A program made the translations under genes and the position numbers. Under the pieces are notes generated by a model. It was not told the origin of the DNA. It did no database searches and worked only from the letters and a program-made list of their open reading frames with translations. Of a DNA stretch of 64,000 nt, positions 1 to 8,573 are shown piece after piece. How positions within the stretch are numbered: the stretch's first letter is position 1; every line of letters begins with the position of its first letter. Source of the stretch: CALHVX01 sp039198065 (GTDB taxonomy: Bacteria; Pseudomonadota; Gammaproteobacteria; Pseudomonadales; Azotimanducaceae); assembly GCA_039198065.1 (NCBI GenBank), contig JBCCTU010000007.1:62001-126000 (forward strand), written 5' to 3'.

Positions 1-99
1 CACGGCCCTGCAGTTCGAGTGGCCCGAGGGCTGAGCCCGCCGGCGCGCGTCACGTACACTGTGAGTCAACGCACCGCACGAGAGGCACACGACGCGGAC

Positions 100-912
100 A
101 TGAACAGCCCACAGTACGAAACGATTACCGTCGATCGGCGCGACGCCGTCGATTGGCTAACGCTCGATCGTCCCGAGACGCTCAACGCCATCAACACGCA
201 GATGGTCACCGAGCTGCGTGACTATTTTGACCGGCTGACGGAAACGCCGAGTACTCGCGTGGTGGTGCTCCGCGGCGCCGGGAAAGCGTTCTGCGCCGGG
301 CTGGACATCAAGCAATCAAGCATGACCGGCGGCAATTCGCCCGATCCCTACGGCAGCGGCCACGGCTTCCAGGGGTACCTGGCGGAGGTGTACATCCGCA
401 TGCGGCGCTGCCCGCAGCCGATCATTGCCCTCGTGCACGGCCCGGCCTGCGGCGGTGGCTTCTGTTTTGCATTGGCATCGGACATTCGCATTGCCGGGGC
501 CAGCGCCCGTATGAATGCGGCGTTCATTCGCATTGGCCTGTCGGCCTGCGACATGGGGTCGAGCTATTTCCTGCCGCGGCTCGTGGGGACCTCTGTCGCC
601 TCGGAACTGATGCTGACCGGTCGTTTCATTCACGCTGAGCGCGCGCTGGCCACGGGCCTGGTGTCGGAGGTTGTCGCCGACGATCAACTCGAAGCGGCCG
701 CGCAGCCCTACCTCGATGAGATGCTGACCACCTCGCCCATGGGCCTGCGGCTGACGAAAGAAGGATTGAACTACAGCATTGACGCGGCGGGTCTGGAGGC
801 CGCGATGGCCATCGAGAATCGCAATCAGCTGCTGTGCGCGCGCAGCGACGATGCGAAGGAAGGCATGCGTGCTTTCCTTGAAAAGCGCGCACCCAATTAC
901 ACCGGGCGCTGA
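100..912 (+). CDS. Enoyl-CoA hydratase/isomerase (crotonase) family protein
   Basis: A cytosolic crotonase-fold acyl-CoA hydratase or isomerase of 270 residues, the usual family length. The first oxyanion-hole segment reads AFCAGLDIKQ. The second reads GPACGGGFCFALASDIRIA. The Glu that follows the second segment in classical hydratases is absent (FCF), so plain hydration of a trans-2-enoyl-CoA is not assured. An acidic residue in ACDMGSS, the position used by some isomerase-type members, may be catalytic. The ATG at 100 is chosen because homology begins a few residues later; the frame is open to position 19 but that extension looks non-coding. The nitronate monooxygenase-like and TesB genes follow on the same strand and probably share a transcript. 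Family assignment is firm; the substrate is unknown. Confidence 0.88.
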   Translation: MNSPQYETITVDRRDAVDWLTLDRPETLNAINTQMVTELRDYFDRLTETPSTRVVVLRGAGKAFCAGLDIKQSSMTGGNSPDPYGSGHGFQGYLAEVYIRMRRCPQPIIALVHGPACGGGFCFALASDIRIAGASARMNAAFIRIGLSACDMGSSYFLPRLVGTSVASELMLTGRFIHAERALATGLVSEVVADDQLEAAAQPYLDEMLTTSPMGLRLTKEGLNYSIDAAGLEAAMAIENRNQLLCARSDDAKEGMRAFLEKRAPNYTGR

Positions 913-946
913 ACCTTTAGCGCATCGAACGACGAGGGGGATCACT

Positions 947-2083
947 ATGAAATCTAAACTCTGTGAGCAGCTCGGCATCGAGTTTCCGCTGTTTGCCTTC
1001 AGCCATTGCCGCGACGTCGTCGCCGCCGTCAGTAAGGCCGGCGGCTTCGGCGTCCTTGGCGCCGTCGGTCATACGCCGGAGAGTCTCGAGGTCGAGCTGA
1101 ACTGGATCGACGACAACATCGACGGCAAACCCTACGGCGTCGACCTGATCGTGCCGACGAGTATTGCGGACAAAGAAGGCAGTTTGACCCCAGAAGACCT
1201 GCTGGAACGGGTTCCGGAGCAACACAAGCGCCACGTCGAGAACATTCTGGCGGAAAACGGTATCTCCACCGAAGGCCTGTGGGACCGCAAGCCAAACGCG
1301 ACCTTTGGCGACAACCTGCGTGAGAAAGGTGCTGCGGCGCAGATGGACGTCGCCTTCCAACACCCCATCAAGATGATCGTGAACGCCCTCGGTGTGCCAC
1401 CCCAAAGCATGTTCGAACGGGCCCGGGAAGCCGGCATTTTGGTCGGTGCCCTGACCGGCTCTAAAGAGCACGCGGCAAAGCACGCCGAGGCCGGCGTCGA
1501 TGTGCTCGTGGTTTCCGGAACAGAGGCCGGCGGGCATTGCGGCGAAGTCTCGACGCTGGTGCTGGTACCCGAGGTGGTCGAGGCCATGCAGGACTACGAC
1601 AACGTTTCCGTACTGGCGGCGGGCGGCATCGTCACCGGGCGGCAGATGGCCGCCTGTATGGCCATGGGTGCAGAAGGCGCCTGGTGCGGTTCGGTGTGGT
1701 TGACCACCTCCGAGGCCGAGACCTTGCCGTCGATCAAAGAAAAGATGCTCACGGCGACCTCCCGGCATACGGTTCGCTCAAAGAGTCGCACGGGTAAGTA
1801 CACGCGCCAGCTGCGATCGCCCTGGACCGACGCCTGGCAGGCCGAAGACTCCCCCGCCCCCCTGCCCATGCCGCTGCAGGGGTTGATCAGCGGTCCTGCA
1901 CTCGCCCGGATCGATAAGCTTGCCGAGGCCGGCGACCCGAACGCCAAACGGTTGGCGACCTATTGGGTTGGCCAGGGCGTGGGGCTCATGAACGTCGAGC
2001 AATCGGCCCGTCAGGTGGTCTACGAGTTCATGGAAGACTTCGCCAGCGCATCGGAGCGCATGGCCGGTCTGCTGGGTGACTGA
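947..2083 (+). CDS. Nitronate monooxygenase / 2-nitropropane dioxygenase family flavoprotein
   Basis: A 378-residue FMN-dependent TIM-barrel protein of the nitronate monooxygenase family. It carries the conserved SGTEAGGH segment and the phosphate-binding VLAAGGIVTGRQ segment, followed by GAEGAWCGS, the usual order for this family. Family members oxidise alkyl nitronates or act as other flavin oxidoreductases; the real substrate cannot be read from sequence. The ATG at 947 is preceded by GAGGGG at a good distance, which settles the start. It lies 34 bp after the crotonase and its stop overlaps the start of the thioesterase gene by 8 bp, so the three genes look co-transcribed. That neighbourhood suggests a role in breakdown of an acyl-CoA or related organic acid (inference). 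Confidence 0.85.
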   Translation: MKSKLCEQLGIEFPLFAFSHCRDVVAAVSKAGGFGVLGAVGHTPESLEVELNWIDDNIDGKPYGVDLIVPTSIADKEGSLTPEDLLERVPEQHKRHVENILAENGISTEGLWDRKPNATFGDNLREKGAAAQMDVAFQHPIKMIVNALGVPPQSMFERAREAGILVGALTGSKEHAAKHAEAGVDVLVVSGTEAGGHCGEVSTLVLVPEVVEAMQDYDNVSVLAAGGIVTGRQMAACMAMGAEGAWCGSVWLTTSEAETLPSIKEKMLTATSRHTVRSKSRTGKYTRQLRSPWTDAWQAEDSPAPLPMPLQGLISGPALARIDKLAEAGDPNAKRLATYWVGQGVGLMNVEQSARQVVYEFMEDFASASERMAGLLGD

Positions 2084-2933
2084 CGCACCGGCGCGCGCCC
2101 GGGAATCGGCGAGCCCCTTCGACCGGCTGCTCAAGCGGCTGCGGCTGACACAGCGATCGGAGCTTGTCTTCGAAGGCGGTTCCGGTCGTGGCGGCGCAAC
2201 GGAAGCCAACCGCCTGTTCGGTGGGCTGGTGCTCGGTCAGGCTGTCATGGCCGCCGCGCGGACTGTAGACCAGGGCTCACTACACGCGCTGCAGGCGCAG
2301 TTTCTCGGTCCAAGCCAGGCCGGCGAACCGCTCCACGTTGAGGTTGAGTCTTTGAAAAACGGTCGTCAGTTCAGCAGCCGCCTTGTGCGGGTGCGGCAAG
2401 GCGATCGCATCATGCTTGCGGCGTTGGCGTCCTTCACGACCTTCACCTCCAAGGCGCTGGCGCATCAGCGCCCCATGCCCAACGTCCCTGCACCCGAGGG
2501 TCAGCCGAACCGCGACGCCGTTCGCGGTCGCAGCGACTGGCAGACGGCACCGATCGATATTCGCCTGTGCAGCGACGCGTTACCGGATCCGACGCAGCCG
2601 CACGAACCGGCGCTGCGGTTTTGGCTGCGCGCCAATGGTCAGGTACCCACTGATGAGCCCCAGCTGCACGCCGCCCTGCTCGCCTACGCAACGGACCGCA
2701 CGTTGCTCGGCACCGCCATGCTGCCGCATCAGGGCACTGAGCCGCGCGGGGTCAGCCTCGACCACAGCGTGCATCTATACCGACCCGCCGACATGAGCGA
2801 CTGGCTGCTCTACGACATGGACAGCCCTGTGGCCGGCTACGGTCGCGGGCTCGCGCGGGGCTTTTTGTATCGGCGCGATGGCACGCTGGTCGGTGTCGTG
2901 CAACAGGAAGGTACACTCCACAGTGCTCGATGA
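2076..2933 (+). CDS. tesB: Acyl-CoA thioesterase II, TesB-like
   Basis: Acyl-CoA thioesterase of the double-hotdog TesB type, hydrolysing acyl-CoA to free acid and CoA in the cytosol. Its 285 residues match E. coli TesB closely in length. The N-terminal hotdog has the FGGLVLGQAVMAAARTV stretch. The C-terminal hotdog has SLDHSVHLYRP with the conserved Asp, and VVQQEG with the conserved Gln near the end; both residues belong to the TesB catalytic triad. The start is a GTG that overlaps the preceding stop by 8 bp, suggesting translational coupling. Together with the crotonase upstream it could drain an acyl-CoA intermediate. The specific acyl chain is unknown. Confidence 0.9.
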   Translation: MTDAPARARESASPFDRLLKRLRLTQRSELVFEGGSGRGGATEANRLFGGLVLGQAVMAAARTVDQGSLHALQAQFLGPSQAGEPLHVEVESLKNGRQFSSRLVRVRQGDRIMLAALASFTTFTSKALAHQRPMPNVPAPEGQPNRDAVRGRSDWQTAPIDIRLCSDALPDPTQPHEPALRFWLRANGQVPTDEPQLHAALLAYATDRTLLGTAMLPHQGTEPRGVSLDHSVHLYRPADMSDWLLYDMDSPVAGYGRGLARGFLYRRDGTLVGVVQQEGTLHSAR

Positions 2934-3037
2934 GCCGTCTTCCGTCCCGCTCCCCGGGCACGGGTAAGGCTGCACCGCAGGCAGGCCCGTGGTAGCGTTT
3001 GGAGTTTGAAGCAACCGCATTCTTTGGGAGCAACGCT

Positions 3038-5311
3038 GTGGCTGAAGCCTTTGATCTAAAGCAGGATCTCAAGTACGTCGGTACCCGCCCGGTGCGACCG
3101 GATGGCGTCGACAAAGTCACCGGCCGAGCCCAGTACGGTGCCGATCACAACCTGCCCAACATGATCTACGGCAAGGTACTCCGGAGCCCCCACGCCCACG
3201 CTCGCATTACCGCCATCGATACAAGCGCCGCCGAAGCCCTCCCGGGTGTGCTCGCGGTTGTGACCGGCGCCGACTTCCCAACGGCGGCAAGCGGCGAGAT
3301 CGGCGGGGAAAGCGGCGGCGACGTGGCCGACGTAGCTAAGAACGTCATGGCCCGAGACAAGGTGCTCTACCACGGCCACGCCGTGGCAGCGGTCGCAGCG
3401 AAAAGCACCGCGATCGCCGAGCAGGCCCTCGCACTCATTGTCGTGGACTACGAGCCGCTGACACCGGTCATGAGTATTGATCAAGCGATCGCGAACGGCG
3501 CACCGATTCTCGACGAGCAGTGCTTCACCAAAGGGTTGCCGGAACAGCCGAGCGAACCGAGCAATATCGCCATGACGATGACCATGCCACGGGGTGAGAT
3601 CGAAGAAGGCTTTGCGGCCGCTGATGTCATCGTCGAAGGTGAGTTCAACGTACCCATGGCGCACCAGGGCTACATCGAACCGCACGCCTGCACCGCGAAC
3701 ACCAACGAAAGCGGCGAAGTCACGGTCTGGTGCTGTACCCAGGCGCCGTTCGAATTTCGCAACATGACGGCGAAGATCCTCGGCAAGCGGGTCGGCGACA
3801 TCAAAGTCGTTTCAACGGAGATCGGTGGCGGATTCGGCGGCAAGACCGTGGTGTATCTCGAGCCGCTGGCGGCCCTTCTATCGCAGAAGTCGCGGCGCCC
3901 GGTAAAAATGACCATGAGCCGGGAAGAGGTGTTTCGCGCTACCGGCCCGACCTCCGGAACCAAGATCAAAGCACGGCTGGGTGCAAAGAACGACGGGACG
4001 TTTGTCGCGGCGGAAGCCACGCTCTGGTACGAAGCCGGCGCCTTCGCCGGCGCTCCCGTGGGTCCGGGCTGCATGTCCATGCTCGCGCCCTACCAGATTC
4101 CGAATTTCAAGCTCACCGGCTACGACGTGCGGGTGAACAAACCCAAAGTCGCGGCCTACCGCGCCCCCGGTGCACCGCAGTCCATGCACGCGTTTGAGTG
4201 TCTGGTCGACGAACTGGCTCAAAAGCTCGACGTCGACCCCATTGACCTGCGACTTCACAACGTGGCTGAGGAAGGCACGCAGGCACCCTACGGTCCGAAG
4301 TTTGGCCCCATCGGCATGCGCGCGTGCCTCGAAGCCGCGAAAGCGCACCCGAACTACACCAAGCCGCTGGACGCCGGCGTCGGCCGGGGCGTATCGGCCG
4401 CGTTCTGGTTCAACATCGGTGGCGAATCGAGTGCCGAAGTACACGTCAACGAAGACGGGACGGTCACGATCCTCGAAGGCAATCCGGACATCGGCGGTTC
4501 TCGCGCCTCCATGTGCTTGATGGCGGCGGAGACGCTGGGCGTCGAGTACGACAACGTCAAAGCGCTCATCACCGATACGCAAACCGGCGGCTACACCATG
4601 GTTACCGGCGGCAGCCGCACCACCTTTGCAACCGGCATGGCCGTGGTCAAAGCCTGCGAAGATGTGATCGCTCAGTGTCGCGCTCGAGCCGCCGCTACCT
4701 GGGAGCTCGACATCGATCAGGTCGCCTGGGAGGACGGTCACGCCGTTCCGGCGCCCGGGGTGAACGCCGATGTAGCGCCGCTCTCACTCAAGGAAATCGC
4801 CGGGAACACGGCACGTACCGGCGGCCCGCTGCTCGGTCGGGCGTCGCTGAACGCGGCCGGCGCGGGTCCGAGTTTCGCGGTCAACATTGCTGAGCTGCGG
4901 GCAGATCGAGAGACCGGGTCGCTCGAGGTCCTGTCCTTTACCGGTTTCCAGGACGCCGGCAAGGCCATCCACCCAGACTACGTTGAAGGGCAGATTCAGG
5001 GCGGTGCGGTTCAGGGCATCGGCTGGGCGCTGAACGAGGAATACATCTACGGCGAGGACGGCGTGATGCAGAACGCCGGTTTTCTCGACTATCGGATCCC
5101 CGTGGCGTCTGATCTACCCATGATCGACGCGGTCATCATCGAGGTTCCGAACCCGAACCATCCCTACGGCGTGCGTGGCGTTGGGGAAACCGGCATTGTC
5201 GGGCCGCTGGCGGCGATGGCGAACGCGGCTTCGCGCGCGCTGGGCTTTCGGGTCAACGACCTGCCCCTGTCGCCGCCGCGCGTGCTCGAGGCCATCGAAG
5301 CGCACGACTGA
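3038..5311 (+). CDS. Xanthine dehydrogenase/CoxL-family molybdopterin-binding large subunit
   Basis: Large catalytic subunit of a molybdenum hydroxylase (xanthine oxidase family), 757 residues. The N-terminal third is the a/b hammerhead domain (GRAQYGADHNLPNMIYGKVL, SPHAHARI). The molybdopterin domains follow, with GGGFGGKT, YRAPGAPQ and the C-terminal GVGETGIVGP, whose Glu matches the catalytic Glu of the family. The GTG at 3038 is chosen because GGGAG lies 7 bp upstream; a TTG 39 bp earlier has no such site. The FAD and 2Fe-2S subunits that normally accompany this protein are not adjacent on either side, so partners must be encoded elsewhere or the protein works with a different electron acceptor. 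The next gene encodes a small MoaD/ThiS-like protein. Substrate unknown. Confidence 0.9.
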   Translation: MAEAFDLKQDLKYVGTRPVRPDGVDKVTGRAQYGADHNLPNMIYGKVLRSPHAHARITAIDTSAAEALPGVLAVVTGADFPTAASGEIGGESGGDVADVAKNVMARDKVLYHGHAVAAVAAKSTAIAEQALALIVVDYEPLTPVMSIDQAIANGAPILDEQCFTKGLPEQPSEPSNIAMTMTMPRGEIEEGFAAADVIVEGEFNVPMAHQGYIEPHACTANTNESGEVTVWCCTQAPFEFRNMTAKILGKRVGDIKVVSTEIGGGFGGKTVVYLEPLAALLSQKSRRPVKMTMSREEVFRATGPTSGTKIKARLGAKNDGTFVAAEATLWYEAGAFAGAPVGPGCMSMLAPYQIPNFKLTGYDVRVNKPKVAAYRAPGAPQSMHAFECLVDELAQKLDVDPIDLRLHNVAEEGTQAPYGPKFGPIGMRACLEAAKAHPNYTKPLDAGVGRGVSAAFWFNIGGESSAEVHVNEDGTVTILEGNPDIGGSRASMCLMAAETLGVEYDNVKALITDTQTGGYTMVTGGSRTTFATGMAVVKACEDVIAQCRARAAATWELDIDQVAWEDGHAVPAPGVNADVAPLSLKEIAGNTARTGGPLLGRASLNAAGAGPSFAVNIAELRADRETGSLEVLSFTGFQDAGKAIHPDYVEGQIQGGAVQGIGWALNEEYIYGEDGVMQNAGFLDYRIPVASDLPMIDAVIIEVPNPNHPYGVRGVGETGIVGPLAAMANAASRALGFRVNDLPLSPPRVLEAIEAHD

Positions 5312-5323
5312 ACGGGTGACGCG

Positions 5324-5566
5324 TTGGCGCGAGTAACCCTGCCGCAATCGCTTACAGCGCTCACCGGCGGGCAGCAAACCGTTGAGCTTGTCGCCGCCGA
5401 CTACCGCGGATTACTGCGTGCACTCGAGGCTCGGTTCCCCGGCTGTCGCGAGCCGTTGGAAGCGCTGGCGGTGGCCATTGACGGTACGATTTACCAAACG
5501 CCGTTTCTGGAGTCGCTCGATCCCGATTCCGATGTGCACTTTCTGCCGCGTATCGAGGGCGGCTAA
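5324..5566 (+). CDS. MoaD/ThiS family ubiquitin-like sulfur-carrier protein
   Basis: A protein of 80 residues with the beta-grasp pattern of sulfur carriers and the obligatory C-terminal Gly-Gly (IEGG end). MoaD-type proteins are thiocarboxylated at that end and donate sulfur in molybdopterin synthesis; other members serve thiamine or cysteine synthesis. It begins 12 bp after the molybdenum hydroxylase gene, which points to a cofactor-related role for that enzyme (inference). The start is taken as TTG at 5324 because no in-frame ATG or GTG lies between the previous stop and the first beta strand (VTLPQSL). No MoaE or MoeB gene is visible nearby. Confidence 0.75.
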   Translation: MARVTLPQSLTALTGGQQTVELVAADYRGLLRALEARFPGCREPLEALAVAIDGTIYQTPFLESLDPDSDVHFLPRIEGG

Positions 5567-5692
5567 AACACCGGTTACTCGCCGGTCAACGTGCGAAGGA
5601 ACGCCTCGCGGTCGGCAACCTCCGCTTCGATTGAGTCGACCATAGGGGTGAGTTTCGATACCAGCCGAGGTCGACCCGCATTTTGCGACTGC

Positions 5693-5719
5693 ACTCCCGC
5701 AACAGAACTCCCGCAACAG
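5693..5719. repeat. Short tandem repeat in the intergenic region before rarA
   Basis: Two copies of the 13-mer ACTCCCGCAACAG at 5693-5705 and 5707-5719, separated by one base. They lie in the 222-bp non-coding stretch between the MoaD-like gene and rarA. I see no convincing promoter or terminator there, only this repeat. Its meaning is unknown. Confidence 0.6.
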
Positions 5720-5788
5720 CACCCACGCACCCGTACGCGTGCCCACCCTAGCCTCACCGAAGCTTGCTGAAGGTGTTTTAATGCTCCT

Positions 5789-7111
5789 GTGGACCTCTTT
5801 GCCGATCAGGAAGCCGAGCAACGCCGTAACGCCATGCCACTCGCTGCGCGCATGCGTCCGCGGTCGTTAACCGAGTTCGTCGGTCAACAACACTTTCTCG
5901 GTGAGGGCAAGCTTCTACGGCGTCTTGTTGCTGCACGACGTTTGACCTCAGCGATCTTCTACGGGCCACCGGGCACTGGGAAAACGACACTTGCGAAGCT
6001 TCTGGCTGCGGAAACCGGTGGCGCGCTCCGCGAGCTCAGTGCGGTCACAAGCGGTGTCAAAGAGCTTCGGGAACTGCTTACGTGGGCCGCAAACGAGCAA
6101 CGCCGCGGGGCCGTGCGCCCGATCGTGTTTGTCGATGAAATTCACCGATTCAACCGGGCGCAGCAGGATGCGCTGCTGCCGGACGTCGAAAACGGCGTCG
6201 TAAGTCTGATCGGCGCAACAACCAGCAACCCGTTCTTTGCCGTAAACGGGGCGCTGTTGTCGCGGAGCCAGATTTTTCAGTTCGAACCGCTCTCGGAAAC
6301 CGAGCTGGCGAAGCTACTGACTCGCGCACTGAATGATCCAGAGCGCGGGTTGGGCCAACGCAAAATGCAGCTGAACGACGACGCGCTCGAGTTCTTAGCA
6401 AAGGCGGCGGAAGGAGACGCACGCAAAGCCCTCAACGTTCTTGAGGTTGCGGCGCTGTCGACCGCGGAAGGGTCAGTGCTTACTGTTGCAGTGCTTGGCG
6501 ACTCGATGCAGCGCAAAACGATCCAGTACGACGGCACCGGTGACGCGCACTACGATGCCGCGAGCGCGTTAATCAAAAGCGTTCGCGGCAGCGACCCGGA
6601 CGCGGCGCTTTATTGGTTGGCGCGGATGCTCGAAGCGGGCGAAGACATCCGCTTTCTGTGTCGACGGCTGTCGATCCTTGCGAGCGAAGACATTGGCAAT
6701 GCCGACCCCCAGGCACTGGTGATGGCCGCCGCCGCGACTCAGACCTGTGAGTTCATTGGCTTGCCGGAATGCCAACTGACCCTGTCACAGCTGGTGACGT
6801 ATCTGGCACTGGCAGAGAAGAGCAACGCGGCAACGACGGCTATCGCGGCGGCGCGCGACGACGTTCGCACCGGCGAATTGCTTCCCGTGCCGAGACACCT
6901 GCGCGATCGGCACTATGCCGGAGCGCGGATTCTTGGCCACGGCGACGGGTACGTTTACGCTCACGAGGGTGCGGACGGAATCGTTGAGCAAGACTATCTC
7001 GGCGTTGCGCGGACCTATTACCAGCCATCACCGCGCGGCTGGGAAGCCGATGCCGGTGCGCGACTGGCTGCACGGCGAGACAAGCTAGAACGGCCACCCA
7101 CCGATGGCTGA
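5789..7111 (+). CDS. rarA: Replication-associated recombination protein A (RarA/MgsA), AAA+ ATPase
   Basis: AAA+ ATPase of the RarA/MgsA/WRNIP1 family that acts at stalled replication forks, related to clamp-loader subunits. 440 residues, typical length. The conserved N-terminal PLAARMRP segment is at residues 17-24, Walker A GPPGTGKT at 59-66 and Walker B IVFVDEIHRF at 112-121. Sensor 1 lies in GATTSNP, and the C-terminal MgsA tetramerisation region includes SEDIGNADP. The start is GTG at 5789; the Shine-Dalgarno site is weak, but the family begins only a few residues before PLAARMRP. The next gene overlaps the stop by 8 bp. E. coli has serS downstream of rarA; here the neighbour is an unrelated dioxygenase. 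Confidence 0.95.
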   Translation: MDLFADQEAEQRRNAMPLAARMRPRSLTEFVGQQHFLGEGKLLRRLVAARRLTSAIFYGPPGTGKTTLAKLLAAETGGALRELSAVTSGVKELRELLTWAANEQRRGAVRPIVFVDEIHRFNRAQQDALLPDVENGVVSLIGATTSNPFFAVNGALLSRSQIFQFEPLSETELAKLLTRALNDPERGLGQRKMQLNDDALEFLAKAAEGDARKALNVLEVAALSTAEGSVLTVAVLGDSMQRKTIQYDGTGDAHYDAASALIKSVRGSDPDAALYWLARMLEAGEDIRFLCRRLSILASEDIGNADPQALVMAAAATQTCEFIGLPECQLTLSQLVTYLALAEKSNAATTAIAAARDDVRTGELLPVPRHLRDRHYAGARILGHGDGYVYAHEGADGIVEQDYLGVARTYYQPSPRGWEADAGARLAARRDKLERPPTDG

Positions 7112-7889
7112 GCTGCGCCGCCACGATTCGTCTTGCCATGACGACATTGCAGAGTCCCTGCGTAACGATGGCGCTTGCATTGCTCACGGTTTCGCCTCTC
7201 GGGCGCTCTGCGATGCCGTCCTCGAGGACCTTGCGCCGGCACTCGCCGACCAGGCCTGGGGTGTGGACGACCTCGGCTATCGCGCTGACTTTTACGGCAA
7301 CCGAACAAAGCGACTGCACGGATTGTTTCGCCATTCGACCCGACTGCTGCCGATCCTGTTGCACCCGTTGATGATGCACCTCAGCACGACGTGGTTCGTT
7401 GCAAGCGGTATGGCACGCAGCGTGCGCTTGAGTAATGCCGAACTCATGGTCTTAGGTGAGGGTCAAACGAACCAGAAGATGCATACCGATGCGGCGTCCT
7501 GGCCAGCCATTCAGTCCCTTGAAGAACGGGAGATCCTGCTCAGCGTCAACCTAGCCCTGACGGAATTTACGGCAGAGAACGGAGCGACGCGGGTCGTGCC
7601 GGGCAGTCATCGGAGGAGCTACCCGCGCGATGCGCTAGAAGCGGACGCAACCCTCGCCGTAATGCCTAAGGGCAGCGCACTCATTTACACGGGCAACGCC
7701 TGGCACTCAGGAGGCGAGAATCGCACACCGACCCCTCGGGTCGGTCTCTATCTCGGCTTTATCCCGAGCACCTTGCGCCCGCTCGAAAACCATCTGCTCA
7801 CTAATGGCCGCGACAGCATTGCTGCGCTGCCCTCGGAGGCCCAGGTGCTGCTCGATGTCAGCCCCGGCGGTTTCACCGTCTATGCTTGA
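7104..7889 (+). CDS. Phytanoyl-CoA dioxygenase (PhyH)-like Fe(II)/2-oxoglutarate oxygenase
   Basis: A 261-residue protein with the double-stranded beta-helix pattern of the PhyH family. The iron-binding HxD is at His127 and Asp129 in KMHTDAASW. The distal iron ligand is probably His201 in NAWHSGG, with an arginine a few residues later for 2-oxoglutarate. PVPGSH-like VVPGSHRR fits the core of the fold. Such enzymes hydroxylate small molecules or acyl chains; the substrate here is not predictable. The ATG overlaps the end of rarA by 8 bp (ATGGCTGA), so the two are likely translated from one message, although no functional link is known. Confidence 0.8.
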   Translation: MAELRRHDSSCHDDIAESLRNDGACIAHGFASRALCDAVLEDLAPALADQAWGVDDLGYRADFYGNRTKRLHGLFRHSTRLLPILLHPLMMHLSTTWFVASGMARSVRLSNAELMVLGEGQTNQKMHTDAASWPAIQSLEEREILLSVNLALTEFTAENGATRVVPGSHRRSYPRDALEADATLAVMPKGSALIYTGNAWHSGGENRTPTPRVGLYLGFIPSTLRPLENHLLTNGRDSIAALPSEAQVLLDVSPGGFTVYA

Positions 7890-7921
7890 CTCGAGCGCAC
7901 CCTGAGCCGACCGAACGGGGA

Positions 7922-8545
7922 TCAGCGCTTCGCCTGAATGAGTTCCGCGGTCACCATAAGCGTGATCTCATCGCCGACCGCTGGCGCATACTTACCAAGA
8001 CCCCACTCACTGCGCATGAGCTTGCCCTCAGCATTGACCCCGATAGTCGGCACTTTTCGCATCGGGTGGTTCGCCGCTTTGTTGATCGTTGCTGCCAGCG
8101 TCACGGGCTTGGTCGTGTCCTTAATCGTCAGATCGCCGGTGATGTCGAAGGTGTCCTTACCCGTGCGCGTGATCGCCGTCGAGTTAAAGGTGATCTCCGG
8201 GTACTTCGCTGTGTCGAAGAAGTCGTCGGCGTTGAGGTGTTCATCAAACTTCGCCACCCGGCTGTTGATGCTCTTCGCATCGATCGTGACTGCAATATTG
8301 CTGGCTTCTGGTTTGCTCGCATCGGCAGTCAGGGAGACATCGAACGCGTCGAAGCCAATGTGGGGGGTGGAGAAACCCAAATGACTGTAGGAAAAGGTGA
8401 TGTATCCGTGGGTGTCTTCGAGGACGTAGTTGCCCGACGGCACTCCGAAACCTTCGTGATGATCGGCAAGGGCCGCAGCGGCACCAAACGATGCGCAGAC
8501 TGCGAGAGCCACCGAGCGAGTCCATATCATGAGACCAGTTTTCAT
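7922..8545 (-). CDS. YceI family periplasmic lipid-binding-like protein
   Basis: Periplasmic YceI-family protein (lipocalin-like beta barrel that binds polyisoprenoid lipids in known members). 207 residues. Residues 1-27 form a Sec signal peptide with a probable cut after AAALA, before DHHEGFG. The mature part has typical YceI features: YVLEDTHGYITFSYSHLGFS near the N-terminus, then the D-x-F-D-x-x-x-Y-P segment (DDFFDTAKYPEITF) and LTIKDTTKPVTL. The ATG at 8545 has AAGGA 6 bp upstream. It is the last gene of a minus-strand cluster, 28 bp after the cytochrome b561-YceI fusion, so the two YceI domains are probably made together. Confidence 0.92.
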   Translation of the reverse strand: MKTGLMIWTRSVALAVCASFGAAAALADHHEGFGVPSGNYVLEDTHGYITFSYSHLGFSTPHIGFDAFDVSLTADASKPEASNIAVTIDAKSINSRVAKFDEHLNADDFFDTAKYPEITFNSTAITRTGKDTFDITGDLTIKDTTKPVTLAATINKAANHPMRKVPTIGVNAEGKLMRSEWGLGKYAPAVGDEITLMVTAELIQAKR

Positions 8546-8573
8546 AAAAATCCTTAACTTTCTGATTTACAGA

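Noticed and set aside
1..34. Possible C-terminal tail of a gene entering from the left (frame 2, ending TGA at 32-34)
   Set aside because: Only ten codons are visible, too few to support a coding call.
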